From the NCBI RefSeq assembly GCF_005144585.1, contig NZ_SSMQ01000052.1, forward strand, positions 1 to 64,000: a DNA stretch of 64,000 nt, given 5' to 3'. Source of the DNA: Polyangium fumosum (GTDB taxonomy: Bacteria; Myxococcota_A; Polyangia; Polyangiales; Polyangiaceae). This document shows positions 25,101 to 34,297 of the stretch, in pieces; the first letter of the stretch is position 1, and the number at the start of each line of letters is the position of its first letter. A program made the translations under genes and the position numbers. The notes under the pieces are model-generated. The model was not told the DNA's origin and searched no databases. It was given only the letters and a program-made list of their open reading frames with translations.

Positions 25101-27860
25101 CTCGAGCTTTCCGCGGCCGAGGTCGAAATCCTCCTCGACAAGCGGCTGCTCTGCACGCGGAAGCTCACGGGAATGCCCGTCCCCGTCGTGGCGCGGATTC
25201 TCCTCGCCTCCGAGGCGTTCGTCGTCCCCTTTTCGGACGTGACGCCTTCGGGCGTGTCGGTCGCAGAGGCGCGCGTCTATTCGGCGGCCTGCTCGCTCGC
25301 CGCCGGGCTCGTCGAGCGCGCGAAGGGGCGCGAGCCCGCCGCGTTTTTCGGGGACCTCCGGGTGCTGCGCCTCGTCGCCGCGCTGTACAAGGTTTCGGCA
25401 CAGGATCGCTCACGCTCCGACATCCTCCAGGCGGACTTCGCGCTTCGTTCGGCGGATTTCCGATGGCCCACGGTGCAAGGGGACGAGCGGGCGTTCGCCG
25501 AGCTCGTCCCGGGCAGCGCCAAGCTCTTTTATGGGCGGGCGCGGTACACGCAATGGCAAACCCCGGCGCGCGCCGGGAGCGAACTCGACGCGCCCATCGT
25601 ACACGCGCCGGCCTCGCCGGAGGGTGATCTCCTGCGGGCGATCCTCGTCGGCATGGGATACGAGCTCGTCGACGTGAGCGAGGCCGTCGCCGCCCTGCAA
25701 GCGCGGCGCACGGGCGAGGCGGCGCAAGGCCGGCCGCGTCTCCCGGGCTCGCCGGCGCATCCCCTGCTCCGGGTCGATCTCGCTTCGCTGCATTCGCATT
25801 ACGAGGGGGAGATCGAGCTCACGGAGGGCGACAGCTCGGACGTGCAAGTCGAGACCTTGCGCGGGGAGGTCGTGGCGCTCGACGTCGAGGCGATGTTCCC
25901 CTTCCGCGCGAAGGTGCGGGTCGAGGACGTCGAGCTCGACGACAAGGACAAACGCGACATCGCCGTGGATCTCACGAAATCGGCGAAGAAGCACATCGAA
26001 ACGCTCGCCGACAAGCTCGACGAGCTGCCAGCGTTCGTGCGGACCTCGCTCCGCCGGGTCGTCAGCGCCCATTCCCGCAAGGATCAGACGCTCACCAAGC
26101 GCCGGCTCGCGATGCGCGTGTTCCCGGACATCCTCGGTGGATACCATTCGATCGCGGACATCGCGGGGGATGGTTCGTCCGCGTATCCGTACGTGAACTT
26201 CCCGCCGCCCTATCCCACCGCGCCGCGCCCGCGTCCGCCGCTCGCGCTCACGTCCGAGGAGTTCGAGGCGATCTGTTCGCGCGCCGTCTTCGAGGACGTC
26301 TCCCAGATCCTCAAGCGTGAGCTCGCCGCCGAGCAACGCCGGCTCTCCCGGCCGGCCGATTTCATCGGCCTCGACGCGACGCAGCGGGCGAAATGCCTGG
26401 AGGTCCTTCCGTTTCGCGGCGACGGTGTCCTCGGTGAGATCGGGATCCTCATGCCCGAGCACGCCGCCGCGCGTGGCATTCACGTGCACACGACGGGCAG
26501 GCCTCTCTGTCGCATCCTCGACGGTGACGGTTGGCCCGTCCTCGCCGTCGTGAACGACGACGCGCTCCCGACGAATCGCGGATTCGACGGGATCAAGGGG
26601 CACGTGGCGCGCGAGGGCCTGCGGGCGCGGGTGGTCGGGCAGGCGAACGAGCAGCTCGCGAAATGGCTCGCGCCGCCGCCCGGGGTGCTCGCCGAGCTCT
26701 CCGTGCACGGCCCGCTCCCTGGTGTTCCGTTCTTCGTGAAGGGAATGTTATGGCTGCCGCCCTCCTGGGCCGGCGCGGGGCGCATCGAGGTGCGGGACGC
26801 GACGAAAAAAGAGACGGTCGCGCGCCATTACGAGGTCACCGGCCTGAAGCGTTTTGACGGGATGGTGCCGGTGTGCGGGCGGCTGCTCGTCGCGCCGACC
26901 AAGGTCGGGAACCTCGAAAAGACGGACATGCGCGCGGCGCTCACCCGGCTCCTCATGGAGCGGACGATCGAAATGGTCGAGGCCGCCGAGGAGAAGGGCG
27001 CGCCCGCGGAGCTCGTCGAAGGGTATCGATGGATCCTGAAGCTTCTCGGCGGCGACGTGGGGGAGCTCGAGGTCGTGGCGGCCGATGGCACGCGCGTACC
27101 GGCGTCCGAGGTCGTGGCGCAGGTCGAGGCCAAAGGCGAGGTATGGGTCACGCGCCACGAGGGCACGGCGGAAGGGGGTTTTCCGGGGGAGGCGCCGCCA
27201 TTTGTCCTGCGCGACGGCGGCGTGCTCGCCTCGGTGTTGCGGGCGAGGACGCGGATCGTCCGGGAGCTCGGCGGGGTCGTCCCGGAGAGGCGCGCGGCGT
27301 CCGCCCCCGAGGCCATGCAGCCCGAAGTACTCGCAGCCGTGCATGCGTTCACCTATGGGTCTGGCGTGCCAAACGATGCCACACGGCCGAGGGGGGAGGT
27401 CACGCCGTTCGTCGCGCCCGACGTCGTCGAGCCAAAGGCGCCGGAGGCCGAAAGCGGCGTCGAGGAGGAGCCTGCTTCGTCGTGGTTCGGCGGGCTCGTG
27501 TCGCGCGTGGTGTTGCTCTTCGATCCGCCCGAGCCCATGGAGCCGGCCACGCGCGCGCTCGGGCCTTCGCTCGTGCAGACGATCGACAAACTCGGCCTCG
27601 CGCCGACGCAGGTCGTCACCGGCGTGCGGTATGCGCGGAGCGGTCGGCCGCTGCGGTTCGACGCGGCGTCGGGCAAGCTCGTGCTCAATCGCTCGCATCC
27701 CGCTGTGCGCGCGCTCGCGGCGAAAGCGGCGGAGGATCCGCGCGCGCGCACCCTGCTCGTCGCGGCCGCCGTGCGTGAGATCAACCGCGTCCTCGAGGTC
27801 GTCACCGACGCGACCGAGAAGCGCGTCCTCTTGTCGCTCCTCCGCGGCGAGCCGCTCTGA
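22137..27860 (+). CDS. giant partner protein with decayed HSP90-like N terminus, 1907 aa
   Basis: Start ATG 22137 overlaps the stop of the HSP90-like gene. Its first 130 residues align by eye with the partner's ATPase domain but without the key residues: AAEIARAAVASGAT replaces ExxxNxxDAGAT, VFDGEPV replaces DDGAGM, and RGLALGV replaces GKYGVGF, so it should not hydrolyse ATP. Near residue 278, VDADELPTNASRSALRED closely matches the HSP90 middle-domain signature, and VNDDALPTNRGFDG near 1477 looks like a second trace. The remaining 1600 residues are soluble, without membrane segments or recognised domains. A long inactive relative beside a small active ATPase recalls sacsin-type and MORC-type architectures. 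No function is known to me. Confidence 0.8.
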   Translation: MTGMAEEGREILARGRIRVDARRALAKLREHLLVDLHLYAAEIARAAVASGATFLDVQYDADDVVLVFDGEPVAETELPRLLDHVLGDSGGSGRVLRGLALGVNAALGLGPSFVDIHVRAAGDTNTARVRFVPSVLAGEDAPLPEVVRVALPKGMPERGTRVHVRRRMGFETLKRAARRELPREIGLLAEAMHDAPLALRRAGEKLPLALRPAALLRVRFREKDTRRGVVEILAVPAGPPVVAYLELGVLLLRRPFAAEPMFPSAAHAQVELPVRVLVDADELPTNASRSALREDAGMMLRAEQAARSGFIDALRTLVAIVTGEGKPLPDVEVLDHDKARLEDALGAFVCVAAGALRRGMDLPDQARALLELPLLRNAVGGSLTPMALLSREEGPVYVFEGKEPAPAELEPWLDDVVWARGRLAERILVDFEIQGAEKRITAAQAAYERRRRLHARPRSEPAVPSEPDHVVKETFHVKDGPFRGLRGQLALGAEGIGSGQRPTTVRVYVEGRHIDTITVDRDKLPLAIDAAVAWDGQIVPRFSYEGVHDSDALRLAMFQLTRLSLLALGSHVERLAQEKRAADLERLRPLVRAAVGAFVLAAEALGIENPPPEPALSAYTPLWTRSFWPSPDPDRLPLSLAELRSYVDRTNAICHVPPGSIGVAPDKRPVVAVTDLELGWLEKVFRGVTLVPYARALRSPREPATPRLAMFHELCASRRAGGEVLPSMPFEAQQGRGVIAPARKDEILWLHAGVLLQVVATDKYIEPTTIVVDYDGLVPAPSWDRIAWTRDMAFLVPVRDELLRRIVAALEGNAEARASLRDAPTGAPGPLLRAYVIEAITRHRGHELTARIEALPLVPVLDEDGRPQLVSLESVRKTYPEPEMIPFLRAAPDFPTLSWRPVLCLDDREAYAFERWAGGRAKNAQGELDARRHGARTAYDRKVFRAKPVLDPFVCGPLAEPEGLTALWYEEEQTETSMSVAAALPRRGLELSAAEVEILLDKRLLCTRKLTGMPVPVVARILLASEAFVVPFSDVTPSGVSVAEARVYSAACSLAAGLVERAKGREPAAFFGDLRVLRLVAALYKVSAQDRSRSDILQADFALRSADFRWPTVQGDERAFAELVPGSAKLFYGRARYTQWQTPARAGSELDAPIVHAPASPEGDLLRAILVGMGYELVDVSEAVAALQARRTGEAAQGRPRLPGSPAHPLLRVDLASLHSHYEGEIELTEGDSSDVQVETLRGEVVALDVEAMFPFRAKVRVEDVELDDKDKRDIAVDLTKSAKKHIETLADKLDELPAFVRTSLRRVVSAHSRKDQTLTKRRLAMRVFPDILGGYHSIADIAGDGSSAYPYVNFPPPYPTAPRPRPPLALTSEEFEAICSRAVFEDVSQILKRELAAEQRRLSRPADFIGLDATQRAKCLEVLPFRGDGVLGEIGILMPEHAAARGIHVHTTGRPLCRILDGDGWPVLAVVNDDALPTNRGFDGIKGHVAREGLRARVVGQANEQLAKWLAPPPGVLAELSVHGPLPGVPFFVKGMLWLPPSWAGAGRIEVRDATKKETVARHYEVTGLKRFDGMVPVCGRLLVAPTKVGNLEKTDMRAALTRLLMERTIEMVEAAEEKGAPAELVEGYRWILKLLGGDVGELEVVAADGTRVPASEVVAQVEAKGEVWVTRHEGTAEGGFPGEAPPFVLRDGGVLASVLRARTRIVRELGGVVPERRAASAPEAMQPEVLAAVHAFTYGSGVPNDATRPRGEVTPFVAPDVVEPKAPEAESGVEEEPASSWFGGLVSRVVLLFDPPEPMEPATRALGPSLVQTIDKLGLAPTQVVTGVRYARSGRPLRFDAASGKLVLNRSHPAVRALAAKAAEDPRARTLLVAAAVREINRVLEVVTDATEKRVLLSLLRGEPL

Positions 27861-27900
27861 CGTGCGCGGGGCGGGCCGCGTGCTACAAGTGCCTGATCCC

Positions 27901-28692
27901 ATGGTTGATTTCGTCGCTCTTACGACCCCGCTCCCTGTCGCCCCGGGCCGATTCTCGCTCGACGTCCCGGATGGCTGGCAGCAGGGGCGCGGCGCATTCG
28001 GAGGGTTTTCCCTCGCCGTGCTCGTGCGGGCCCTCGAATCGACCGAGGACGTCGCGGAGAGGCCGCTGCGCTCGCTAACGGCCGAGCTCTGCGGCCCGCT
28101 GCTCCCCGGCCCCGCGGAGGTCTCGGTGGAGGTCCTGCGCCGCGGCTCGGGCCAGACGACCGTGGCGGCACGCGTGGTGCAAGAAGGCGCCGTCATCTCG
28201 CATGCCGTCGGCATTCTCGCGCGCGCGCGAGCCGATACCACGACGCACCTCGAAATCCCGCCGCCGCGTCTCACGCCTTGGAAAGACGTCGCGCCGATGC
28301 CGTCGCAAGAATGGCCCACGTTCGCGAAATTTTTCGAGTATCGCGTGACGGGCCCCTTTCCTTTTTCGGGGCATTCGTCGCCGGTCACGGAGACCTGGGT
28401 GCGCCTTCGTCCTCCGTGCCCGAAGCTCGACGCGGCGTATCTCACGGCGCTCGCGGACGCGACCTGGCCCGCGTCATTTTCGGTCTGGACCGAGCCGCGC
28501 CCCGTCGGCACCGTCTCCTTCACGCTCCAGCTCTTTCCGCCGTTCGACGGCGTGGCCGAAGGCGCGCCGCTGCTTCACCGCGGCCAGGTGCTCGTCGCGG
28601 CGGATGGATACAGCGTCGAACAACGACAGCTCTGGACCGAAGACGGCCGTCTCCTCGCGCTGAACCACCAGACCATCGCAACCATTCGTTGA
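27901..28692 (+). CDS. acyl-CoA thioesterase-like double hot-dog protein, 263 aa
   Basis: The length and two halves fit the TesB-like / thioesterase-like superfamily that cleaves acyl-CoA esters. The first hot-dog holds QGRGAFGGFSLAVLVRALES (the Gly-Gly turn before the long helix) and the strand VSVEVLRRGSGQTTVAARVV. The second has LDAAYLTALADATWPASF with the conserved Asp, and GAPLLHRGQVLVAADGYSVE. ATG 27901 is preceded by a short 40-base gap from the giant gene, so read-through is possible, but the product looks like ordinary lipid metabolism rather than part of that system. Confidence 0.75.
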   Translation: MVDFVALTTPLPVAPGRFSLDVPDGWQQGRGAFGGFSLAVLVRALESTEDVAERPLRSLTAELCGPLLPGPAEVSVEVLRRGSGQTTVAARVVQEGAVISHAVGILARARADTTTHLEIPPPRLTPWKDVAPMPSQEWPTFAKFFEYRVTGPFPFSGHSSPVTETWVRLRPPCPKLDAAYLTALADATWPASFSVWTEPRPVGTVSFTLQLFPPFDGVAEGAPLLHRGQVLVAADGYSVEQRQLWTEDGRLLALNHQTIATIR

Positions 28693-28804
28693 CGTCGGGC
28701 GCGGCGGCGCCGGGGCCTCGGCGGCGGATGGTCCCTCACCACGCCTCGGGCGAACGGGGCAGGGGGTGGTGGGCGCTCGACTCCCCGTGGTAGCCTCGCG
28801 TCCG

Positions 28805-30196
28805 ATGGCGCTGTCCGAAAACATCCAGTTCTACGCCGCGACGGACGTAGGCCGCGTACGTGATCACAACGAGGACAACTTCCTCGTGGACAAGAAGCTC
28901 GCGCTCTCCATCGTCGCGGATGGCATGGGCGGGCATGCGGCCGGCGAGGTGGCGAGCGCGCTCGCGGTGCGGATCATTCACGAGGAGGTCAAGAAGCACA
29001 AGGACGTCGTCGAGAAGTACGCGCGCGAGGGCGTGAGCGGTCGGGCAGGCGCCAAGGAGATCCTCGCGATGCTGGAGCTCGCCGTGCAGCGAGCTTGCGC
29101 GAAGATCCACGACGAGGCGAAGCAGGACGCGAACAAACGCGGCATGGGCACGACGCTGTCGGCCCTCCTGATCGTGGCCTCGCACGGCTTCATCGCGCAC
29201 GTCGGCGACAGCCGCATCTACCTCCTGCGCGGCGGGAAGGTGCAGCAAATCACCGAAGATCACACGGTCTACAACGAGCTCATCAAGCGCGGAAAGCTCA
29301 CGCGGGACCAGATCGAAAAGGTCGCGCAGAAGAACGCGATCACGCGCGCCGTCGGCGTCTACGAGCGGGTCGAGGTCGACACGCTGACGATCGAGGTGCT
29401 GCCCGGCGACCAGTTCCTGCTCGCCTCCGACGGCCTGCATGGATACATCGCGCACACCGCGGAGCTCGAGCCGTACTTCGAGGAGGCCGACGGCGAGACG
29501 GCGACGCGTGAGCTCATCGATCTCGCGAACCGGAAGGGCGGCAAGGACAACATCACCGCGATCCTGGTTCGCCTCGGCGCCGGCGACAAACAGGACGACA
29601 ACCGCGCGCGGCGGCTGCACCTCAAGCGCGAGGTGCTCGCGAAGATGCCGCTCTTCTCGCGCCTGTCCGAGCGCGAGATGCTCCGGATCATGCAGGTCGC
29701 GGACGTGGTCTCGTACGACGTCGATCAGATCGTCGTGCAGGAGGGCGACCGCGGCGACGAGCTCTTCATCGTGCTCTCGGGGCAAGTGCGCATCAGCCGC
29801 GGCGAGACGGTGCTGAACGAGTTCGGCCCCGGCGAACACTTCGGCGAGATGGCGCTGATCCGCGCGGCGCCGCGATCGGCGACGGTGACCGCGATCGAGC
29901 CGAGTGAGCTCATCGTGCTGCACCGGAACGACTTCTTCGAGATCCTGCGCAAGGAGCACGAGCTCGCGGTGAAGCTGCTCTGGCAGTTCCTCGGCGTGCT
30001 CGCCGACCGGCTCGATCAAACCTCGCGTGATCTCAGCTCGGCGCGCGAAGAGCTCAACGCCGAGGACATCACGGACGCGATCTTCCCGGACGAGGTGGAG
30101 CCGGGGGAGGACGACGCGCCCGTGACCGAGCCGCGGCCCCGCGACAGCTACCTCCCCGAGCCCCCTTCGGATCAATCGCCCCCCGTCGGGGCCTGA
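28805..30196 (+). CDS. PP2C-type Ser/Thr phosphatase fused to a cyclic-nucleotide-binding domain
   Basis: Residues about 8 to 248 are a PP2C (PPM) phosphatase with its metal-binding residues in place: RVRDHNEDNF, ADGMGGHAAGE, HVGDSRIYLLR, SDGLHGYI and KDNITAILV. Residues about 275 to 400 are a cNMP-binding domain (LFSRLSEREMLRIM, GDRGDELFIVLSGQVRISRG, FGEMALIRAAPRSATVTA). The tail is acidic and Pro-rich. The protein should dephosphorylate Ser/Thr-phosphorylated partners of the many myxobacterial kinases, perhaps gated by a nucleotide ligand or by an ancestral, ligand-free domain. The start ATG 28805 is chosen over an earlier GTG at 28766. The gene stands alone. Confidence 0.93.
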   Translation: MALSENIQFYAATDVGRVRDHNEDNFLVDKKLALSIVADGMGGHAAGEVASALAVRIIHEEVKKHKDVVEKYAREGVSGRAGAKEILAMLELAVQRACAKIHDEAKQDANKRGMGTTLSALLIVASHGFIAHVGDSRIYLLRGGKVQQITEDHTVYNELIKRGKLTRDQIEKVAQKNAITRAVGVYERVEVDTLTIEVLPGDQFLLASDGLHGYIAHTAELEPYFEEADGETATRELIDLANRKGGKDNITAILVRLGAGDKQDDNRARRLHLKREVLAKMPLFSRLSEREMLRIMQVADVVSYDVDQIVVQEGDRGDELFIVLSGQVRISRGETVLNEFGPGEHFGEMALIRAAPRSATVTAIEPSELIVLHRNDFFEILRKEHELAVKLLWQFLGVLADRLDQTSRDLSSAREELNAEDITDAIFPDEVEPGEDDAPVTEPRPRDSYLPEPPSDQSPPVGA

Positions 30197-30294
30197 GAAA
30201 AGCCGCGCCGCCTGGGGCATACGGGTTTCCTGGTAGTTCCAATTGACACGTTCGCCCCAGCGCCGGTAGCGTCCGTCCAACGGAAAGGTCTGCC

Positions 30295-31878
30295 ATGGAA
30301 GGCGCAATGTTCTGCGATCGCAAGGGCAATGGCTTTCGCCTCGGGAGGCGGGGCTTGGGATCGCCTGTCTCGCTCGCCCTCGTGGCGGGGCTTCTTTCGT
30401 CGCTCGTGACGACCGGCGCGCTCGCGGACGAACCGCACAGCGCGACCGAGCCGCGCGTGATGCAGGAGCCCGGCGAGGTGGTGAACGTGATCGACGCCTT
30501 CGACGACGGCGATCCGTTCGACATCGCGATCAGCCTGGGCTTCCAGTACTCGACGAAGAGCGCAAAGATCCAGCGCGAGACGAACATCTTCGGGCCGGGC
30601 CTCACGTCGGGCGGGTTCACCTCGAACCTGCTCAACGTGGCGAGCTACAGCGAGCAGACCTCGCGCCTCATCCCGCGTGTCGACATCGGCCTCTACAAGG
30701 ATCTCGCGCTCTACTTCCGCACGCCGATCATCCTGAACAACTCGCGCGAGCTCACGGACCTCGACGGCAGCTCCAACGTGCAGAACGTGGTGCTCGCGGG
30801 CGCGCCGGGCGAGCAGCTCTTCGGGCTGCCGTTCACCTCGCCCGAGCGCAGCGGCCTCGAGTACCTCGCGGTCGGCATCGACACGAGCGCGTTCATGAAC
30901 CAGGCGCGTGATCGTACGAAGCCCACGCTGCTCTTCGGCGTCGAGGGTCGCTTCGCGCTCGGCACGCCCATGCACGCGTGCAACCCCAACGCGCCTTCGG
31001 GGCAGGTGCAGTGCGCGCACCCGTCGGACATCAACCGCAACGGGCAGTCGGACCTCGCGAACGAGGGCATCGGCATCGGCGAGCGAGACGCGGGCGTTAC
31101 GCGCGGCACGATCGGGCTCGAGGTGCACACCCTCGTCTCGAAGCGGATCAAGTACCTGGAGCCCTACGGCGGCTTCTCCGCGCTCTTCGAGTTCCAGCAG
31201 CAGGACTCGGACTACGGCCTCACGGACCTCGAGGGCTCGCTCGTGAACCGGCCGCCGATCCGGGGCACGATGACGCTCGGTCTCATGATCATCCCGTGGG
31301 AGAACCGCGAGAAGTTCGGCCGGCTCACCTTCGATCTGCGCGTGCAGGGCACGTACACGTCGGAGGGCCGCGACTACTCGGAGATCTTCGACGCGCTCGG
31401 ATCGAGCAGCGCGAACTCGATGCGCCAGCCGCAGTGGGCGAAATACCGGCGCAACCCGGCCTATGATGAGAACGCGCCGGCGGGCATGCGGCAGCCGATC
31501 TCGATCATCGACGAGGGTTCGCAGAAGACGTACGTCACGGGTCTGACCGACGTGCAGCAGTACGCGTCGATCCGCGGGCAGGCGTCGGTGACGTGGCAAG
31601 CGAGCGAGTACGTGAAGTTCAACCTGGGCTTCGGGTTCACGCACGATCAGAAGCACGGGATCACCGGCGATCAGCCGTGCAACCCGACGTTCAAGGACGA
31701 CATCGGCCAGTCGGGCCCGTGCAAGAGCGGCAACGAGCTCAACGTCGGCGAGTTCGTCTCCGCCACGGGTATTCCGAACCCGAACTATCGTCCCACGATC
31801 AACGCGGTCGGGAGGCGGTTCTGGGTGAGCGACAGCAACACCTTCGACGTCTTCGCGAGCGGCGTGGTGATGTTCTGA
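30295..31878 (+). CDS. predicted outer-membrane beta-barrel protein, 527 aa
   Basis: ATG 30295 has GGAAAGG upstream. A basic N terminus and hydrophobic stretch (SLALVAGLLSSLVTTGALA, cleaved before DEP) form the signal peptide. The mature chain alternates amphipathic strands (DIAISLGFQYSTKS, RVDIGLYKDLALYFRTPI, KYLEPYGGFSALFEFQQQ) and ends with FDVFASGVVMF, a terminal Phe as in outer-membrane barrels. Two Cys pairs in loops suggest disulfides. There is no further family recognition; a channel or structural role is possible. The next gene follows directly and is probably co-transcribed. Confidence 0.75.
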   Translation: MEGAMFCDRKGNGFRLGRRGLGSPVSLALVAGLLSSLVTTGALADEPHSATEPRVMQEPGEVVNVIDAFDDGDPFDIAISLGFQYSTKSAKIQRETNIFGPGLTSGGFTSNLLNVASYSEQTSRLIPRVDIGLYKDLALYFRTPIILNNSRELTDLDGSSNVQNVVLAGAPGEQLFGLPFTSPERSGLEYLAVGIDTSAFMNQARDRTKPTLLFGVEGRFALGTPMHACNPNAPSGQVQCAHPSDINRNGQSDLANEGIGIGERDAGVTRGTIGLEVHTLVSKRIKYLEPYGGFSALFEFQQQDSDYGLTDLEGSLVNRPPIRGTMTLGLMIIPWENREKFGRLTFDLRVQGTYTSEGRDYSEIFDALGSSSANSMRQPQWAKYRRNPAYDENAPAGMRQPISIIDEGSQKTYVTGLTDVQQYASIRGQASVTWQASEYVKFNLGFGFTHDQKHGITGDQPCNPTFKDDIGQSGPCKSGNELNVGEFVSATGIPNPNYRPTINAVGRRFWVSDSNTFDVFASGVVMF

Positions 31879-31889
31879 AACGCAGCCGC

Positions 31890-33296
31890 GTGGCTCGGCT
31901 CCTGGTGGTCCTCGCGGCGCTCGGTGCTGCGCGCACTGCCTCGGCCGAGGCCCCGCGGACGAACGGTACGGCGAGCGCGAGTGCGGAGGCCTGGCGCAAC
32001 TCCGCCGTCTTGTTTCCCACGAAGATCTCGCGTCGACCGGCGAACGCGGACGAGGCGAGCGAAGGCGCGGAGCTCGTGCCGATCGCGGGCCAGCTCGACG
32101 CGTTGCTCGCGGACGCGGCGCAGGATCTCGGGCTCGTGCTGGATCTCGATCAGCGCGGCGCAGCGCCCGACGAGGCCGAGCTCGTGGCGCAGGCGAGCGC
32201 GCTCGGCGGTACGCTGATCGTGCCGAGCGTGCGCGCGCGGAACGGCGAGATCGAGCTCAGGATCGTGCTCGCGGAGGCGTCGTCGCCCGAGCTTCGTGTG
32301 CGGATCGAGCGTGCGAGCCCAGCGGATCTTTCCGTGCGCGCAGTCGTGATGTTGCGGGATCTCGTGACGGGGCTCCGCTCGGTGCCGGCGCGTCGACCCG
32401 AGCCGCGGCGCGCGCTCGAGGGGACGCTGACGTACCCGGCGAGGAGCGCGGGCCGCACGGCGCTCGCGGTGAACGCGACGCTCTTCGGGGGGCTGCTCGG
32501 GTATTCGATCCAGCGGGCGAGCGGGTCGGAGGATCCGCGGCTTTTGTATCCGCTGCTCGCGGTGGGCGCCGGAGGCGGGCTGGTCACGTCGATCCTCGTC
32601 GCGGAGGAGTGGGACGTGGGCGTGGGACCTGCGTGGTTCCTCGCGTCGGGCGTGTGGTGGCCGTCGATCGCGGGGCACATGATCTACGCGGGTCGGTTCG
32701 GCGCGTCGGGGGGCGAGGGCGAGCAATGGACCGCGGGGCTCGTGGCGGGCATGACGGGGCTCACGTTGTCGACGCTGGGGCTCGCGTTGCGCGGGATGTC
32801 GGAGGGCGGGGCGCTCCTCGCGCACACGGGCGGCGGGCTCGGGCTCGTGCTCGGGGGCGTGACGGAGGCGCTCGTGCGGGGCAACGTGGACAGCTTTCCG
32901 ATCACGGGGATGGGCTACGGCGCGGGGCTCGGGTGGCTCGGGGCGGCGGCGCTGGCGGTGCACTGGCGGCCCGCGGCGAACCGGGTGGTGGGGATGGATC
33001 TCGGGGCGCTGCTCGGCGGGCTCGGCGGCGCGGCGCTCGGCAGCCCGCTCCTGCTCGATGGGCCGACGGAGACGCAGCAGCGGGCCTGGGTGGGGATGAT
33101 CGGCGGCATGGCGCTCGCAGGGGGCGCGATCGGGTGGTTCATGACGAAGCCGAAGGCGGAGGCTTCGAATCACGGCAAGCAGGCGCACGGCGAGGGCCCG
33201 GGGACGCTGCCGGTGTTCGGGGTGATCGGGCAGAGCCAGGTGGGAGATCGGCGCGCGCCCGTCGTGGGGCTATCGTGGAGCGGGACGTTGCGGTAG
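31890..33296 (+). CDS. exported multi-helix membrane protein, 468 aa
   Basis: GTG 31890 gives a signal peptide (ARLLVVLAALGAARTASA then EAP); a CTG at 31875 would add KRSR but is a rare start. Residues 35 to 140 form a soluble domain (LDALLADAAQDLGLVLDLDQ), resembling the small beta-propeptide-like region seen before barrels. The second half has about eight hydrophobic Gly-rich segments (LLGYSIQRASGS, VVGMDLGALLGGLGGAALGS). I recognise no family. It starts 11 bases after the barrel protein stop, so the two form a probable envelope operon. Confidence 0.65.
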   Translation: MARLLVVLAALGAARTASAEAPRTNGTASASAEAWRNSAVLFPTKISRRPANADEASEGAELVPIAGQLDALLADAAQDLGLVLDLDQRGAAPDEAELVAQASALGGTLIVPSVRARNGEIELRIVLAEASSPELRVRIERASPADLSVRAVVMLRDLVTGLRSVPARRPEPRRALEGTLTYPARSAGRTALAVNATLFGGLLGYSIQRASGSEDPRLLYPLLAVGAGGGLVTSILVAEEWDVGVGPAWFLASGVWWPSIAGHMIYAGRFGASGGEGEQWTAGLVAGMTGLTLSTLGLALRGMSEGGALLAHTGGGLGLVLGGVTEALVRGNVDSFPITGMGYGAGLGWLGAAALAVHWRPAANRVVGMDLGALLGGLGGAALGSPLLLDGPTETQQRAWVGMIGGMALAGGAIGWFMTKPKAEASNHGKQAHGEGPGTLPVFGVIGQSQVGDRRAPVVGLSWSGTLR

Positions 33297-33339
33297 AGCA
33301 GCGATCGTTCGTCGCGGGCGACGGACATCACGGAAGACC

Positions 33340-34287
33340 ATGAAGATCACGGTGAACGAGGCGCAGGCAGGGGTTCGTTTGGACAAGCTCCTGCTCGAGG
33401 TGATGCCGACGCTCGGGCGAGCGGGGGCGAAGCGGCTGTTCGAGGCTGGCAAGGTCCGCCTGCACGAGGGTGGAGGCGAGCGCGGGCGCAGGGTGGCGAA
33501 GGGGGACGCGGCGCGCGCGGGGGACGTGGTCTCGGTCGAGCTCGATCCGACGTCGGTCTCGGGCGGGGCGCTGCCGGACGCGGAGGCGGCGCTCACCGTG
33601 GTGTTCGAGACGAGCCAGGTGGTCATTCTCGACAAACCGGCCGGGCAACCGACGGCGCCGCTCGAGCCGGGGGAGCGGGGCACGCTGGCGAATGCGCTCG
33701 TGGCGCGGTACCCGGAGTGCGCGGGGATTGGTTTTTCGACGCGGGAGCCGGGGCTTTGCCATCGGCTGGACACGGAGACGAGCGGGCTCGTGCTGGCGGC
33801 GCGGACGCGGGAGGCGTTCGAGGTGCTGACGGGGGCGATCAAGGAGGAGCGCCTCGACAAACGATATTTGCTCGTCTGCGCGGCGAAGGACCTGCCGGAG
33901 ACGGGGACGATCGAGATCCCGCTGGCGCCGCACCCGAAAGATCGCCGCCGGGTATATCCGTGTGTGCATCCGCGTGACGTGGAGCGATATTCGCCGCGGC
34001 CGGCGCACACGACGTACAAGAAGCTGTCCGAGCGGGGCGAATGGGCGCTCGTGGAGGCGCGCGCGGGGAAGGCGTCGCGGCACCAGATCCGGGCGCATTT
34101 CGCGGCGATCGGGCATCCGCTGGCGGGAGACACGCTCTACGGCGGAGAGAGCGTGCCGGGGCTCGCGCGGCACGCGCTGCACGCGTCGCGGATCACGTGG
34201 AGCGGGGACGCGAAGGTGCCGGCGTTCACGGCGAGCTCGCCGCTGCCGGGGGACATTGCGGCGATTGTGGGGGAAGAGGGCGGCTGA
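33340..34287 (+). CDS. RluA/RluD-family pseudouridine synthase, 315 aa
   Basis: It converts uridine to pseudouridine in structured RNA, most likely 23S rRNA or tRNA. Residues 1 to 75 are an S4 RNA-binding domain (GVRLDKLLLEVMPTLGRAGA). The catalytic domain carries the family motif with its Asp nucleophile in CHRLDTETSGLVLAAR, then KRYLLVCAAK and the C-terminal block HQIRAHFAAIGHPLAGDTLY. Length is normal. ATG 33340 is the first good start. The exact RNA target cannot be told from sequence. Confidence 0.93.
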   Translation: MKITVNEAQAGVRLDKLLLEVMPTLGRAGAKRLFEAGKVRLHEGGGERGRRVAKGDAARAGDVVSVELDPTSVSGGALPDAEAALTVVFETSQVVILDKPAGQPTAPLEPGERGTLANALVARYPECAGIGFSTREPGLCHRLDTETSGLVLAARTREAFEVLTGAIKEERLDKRYLLVCAAKDLPETGTIEIPLAPHPKDRRRVYPCVHPRDVERYSPRPAHTTYKKLSERGEWALVEARAGKASRHQIRAHFAAIGHPLAGDTLYGGESVPGLARHALHASRITWSGDAKVPAFTASSPLPGDIAAIVGEEGG

Positions 34288-34297
34288 GGCGGCCCGT

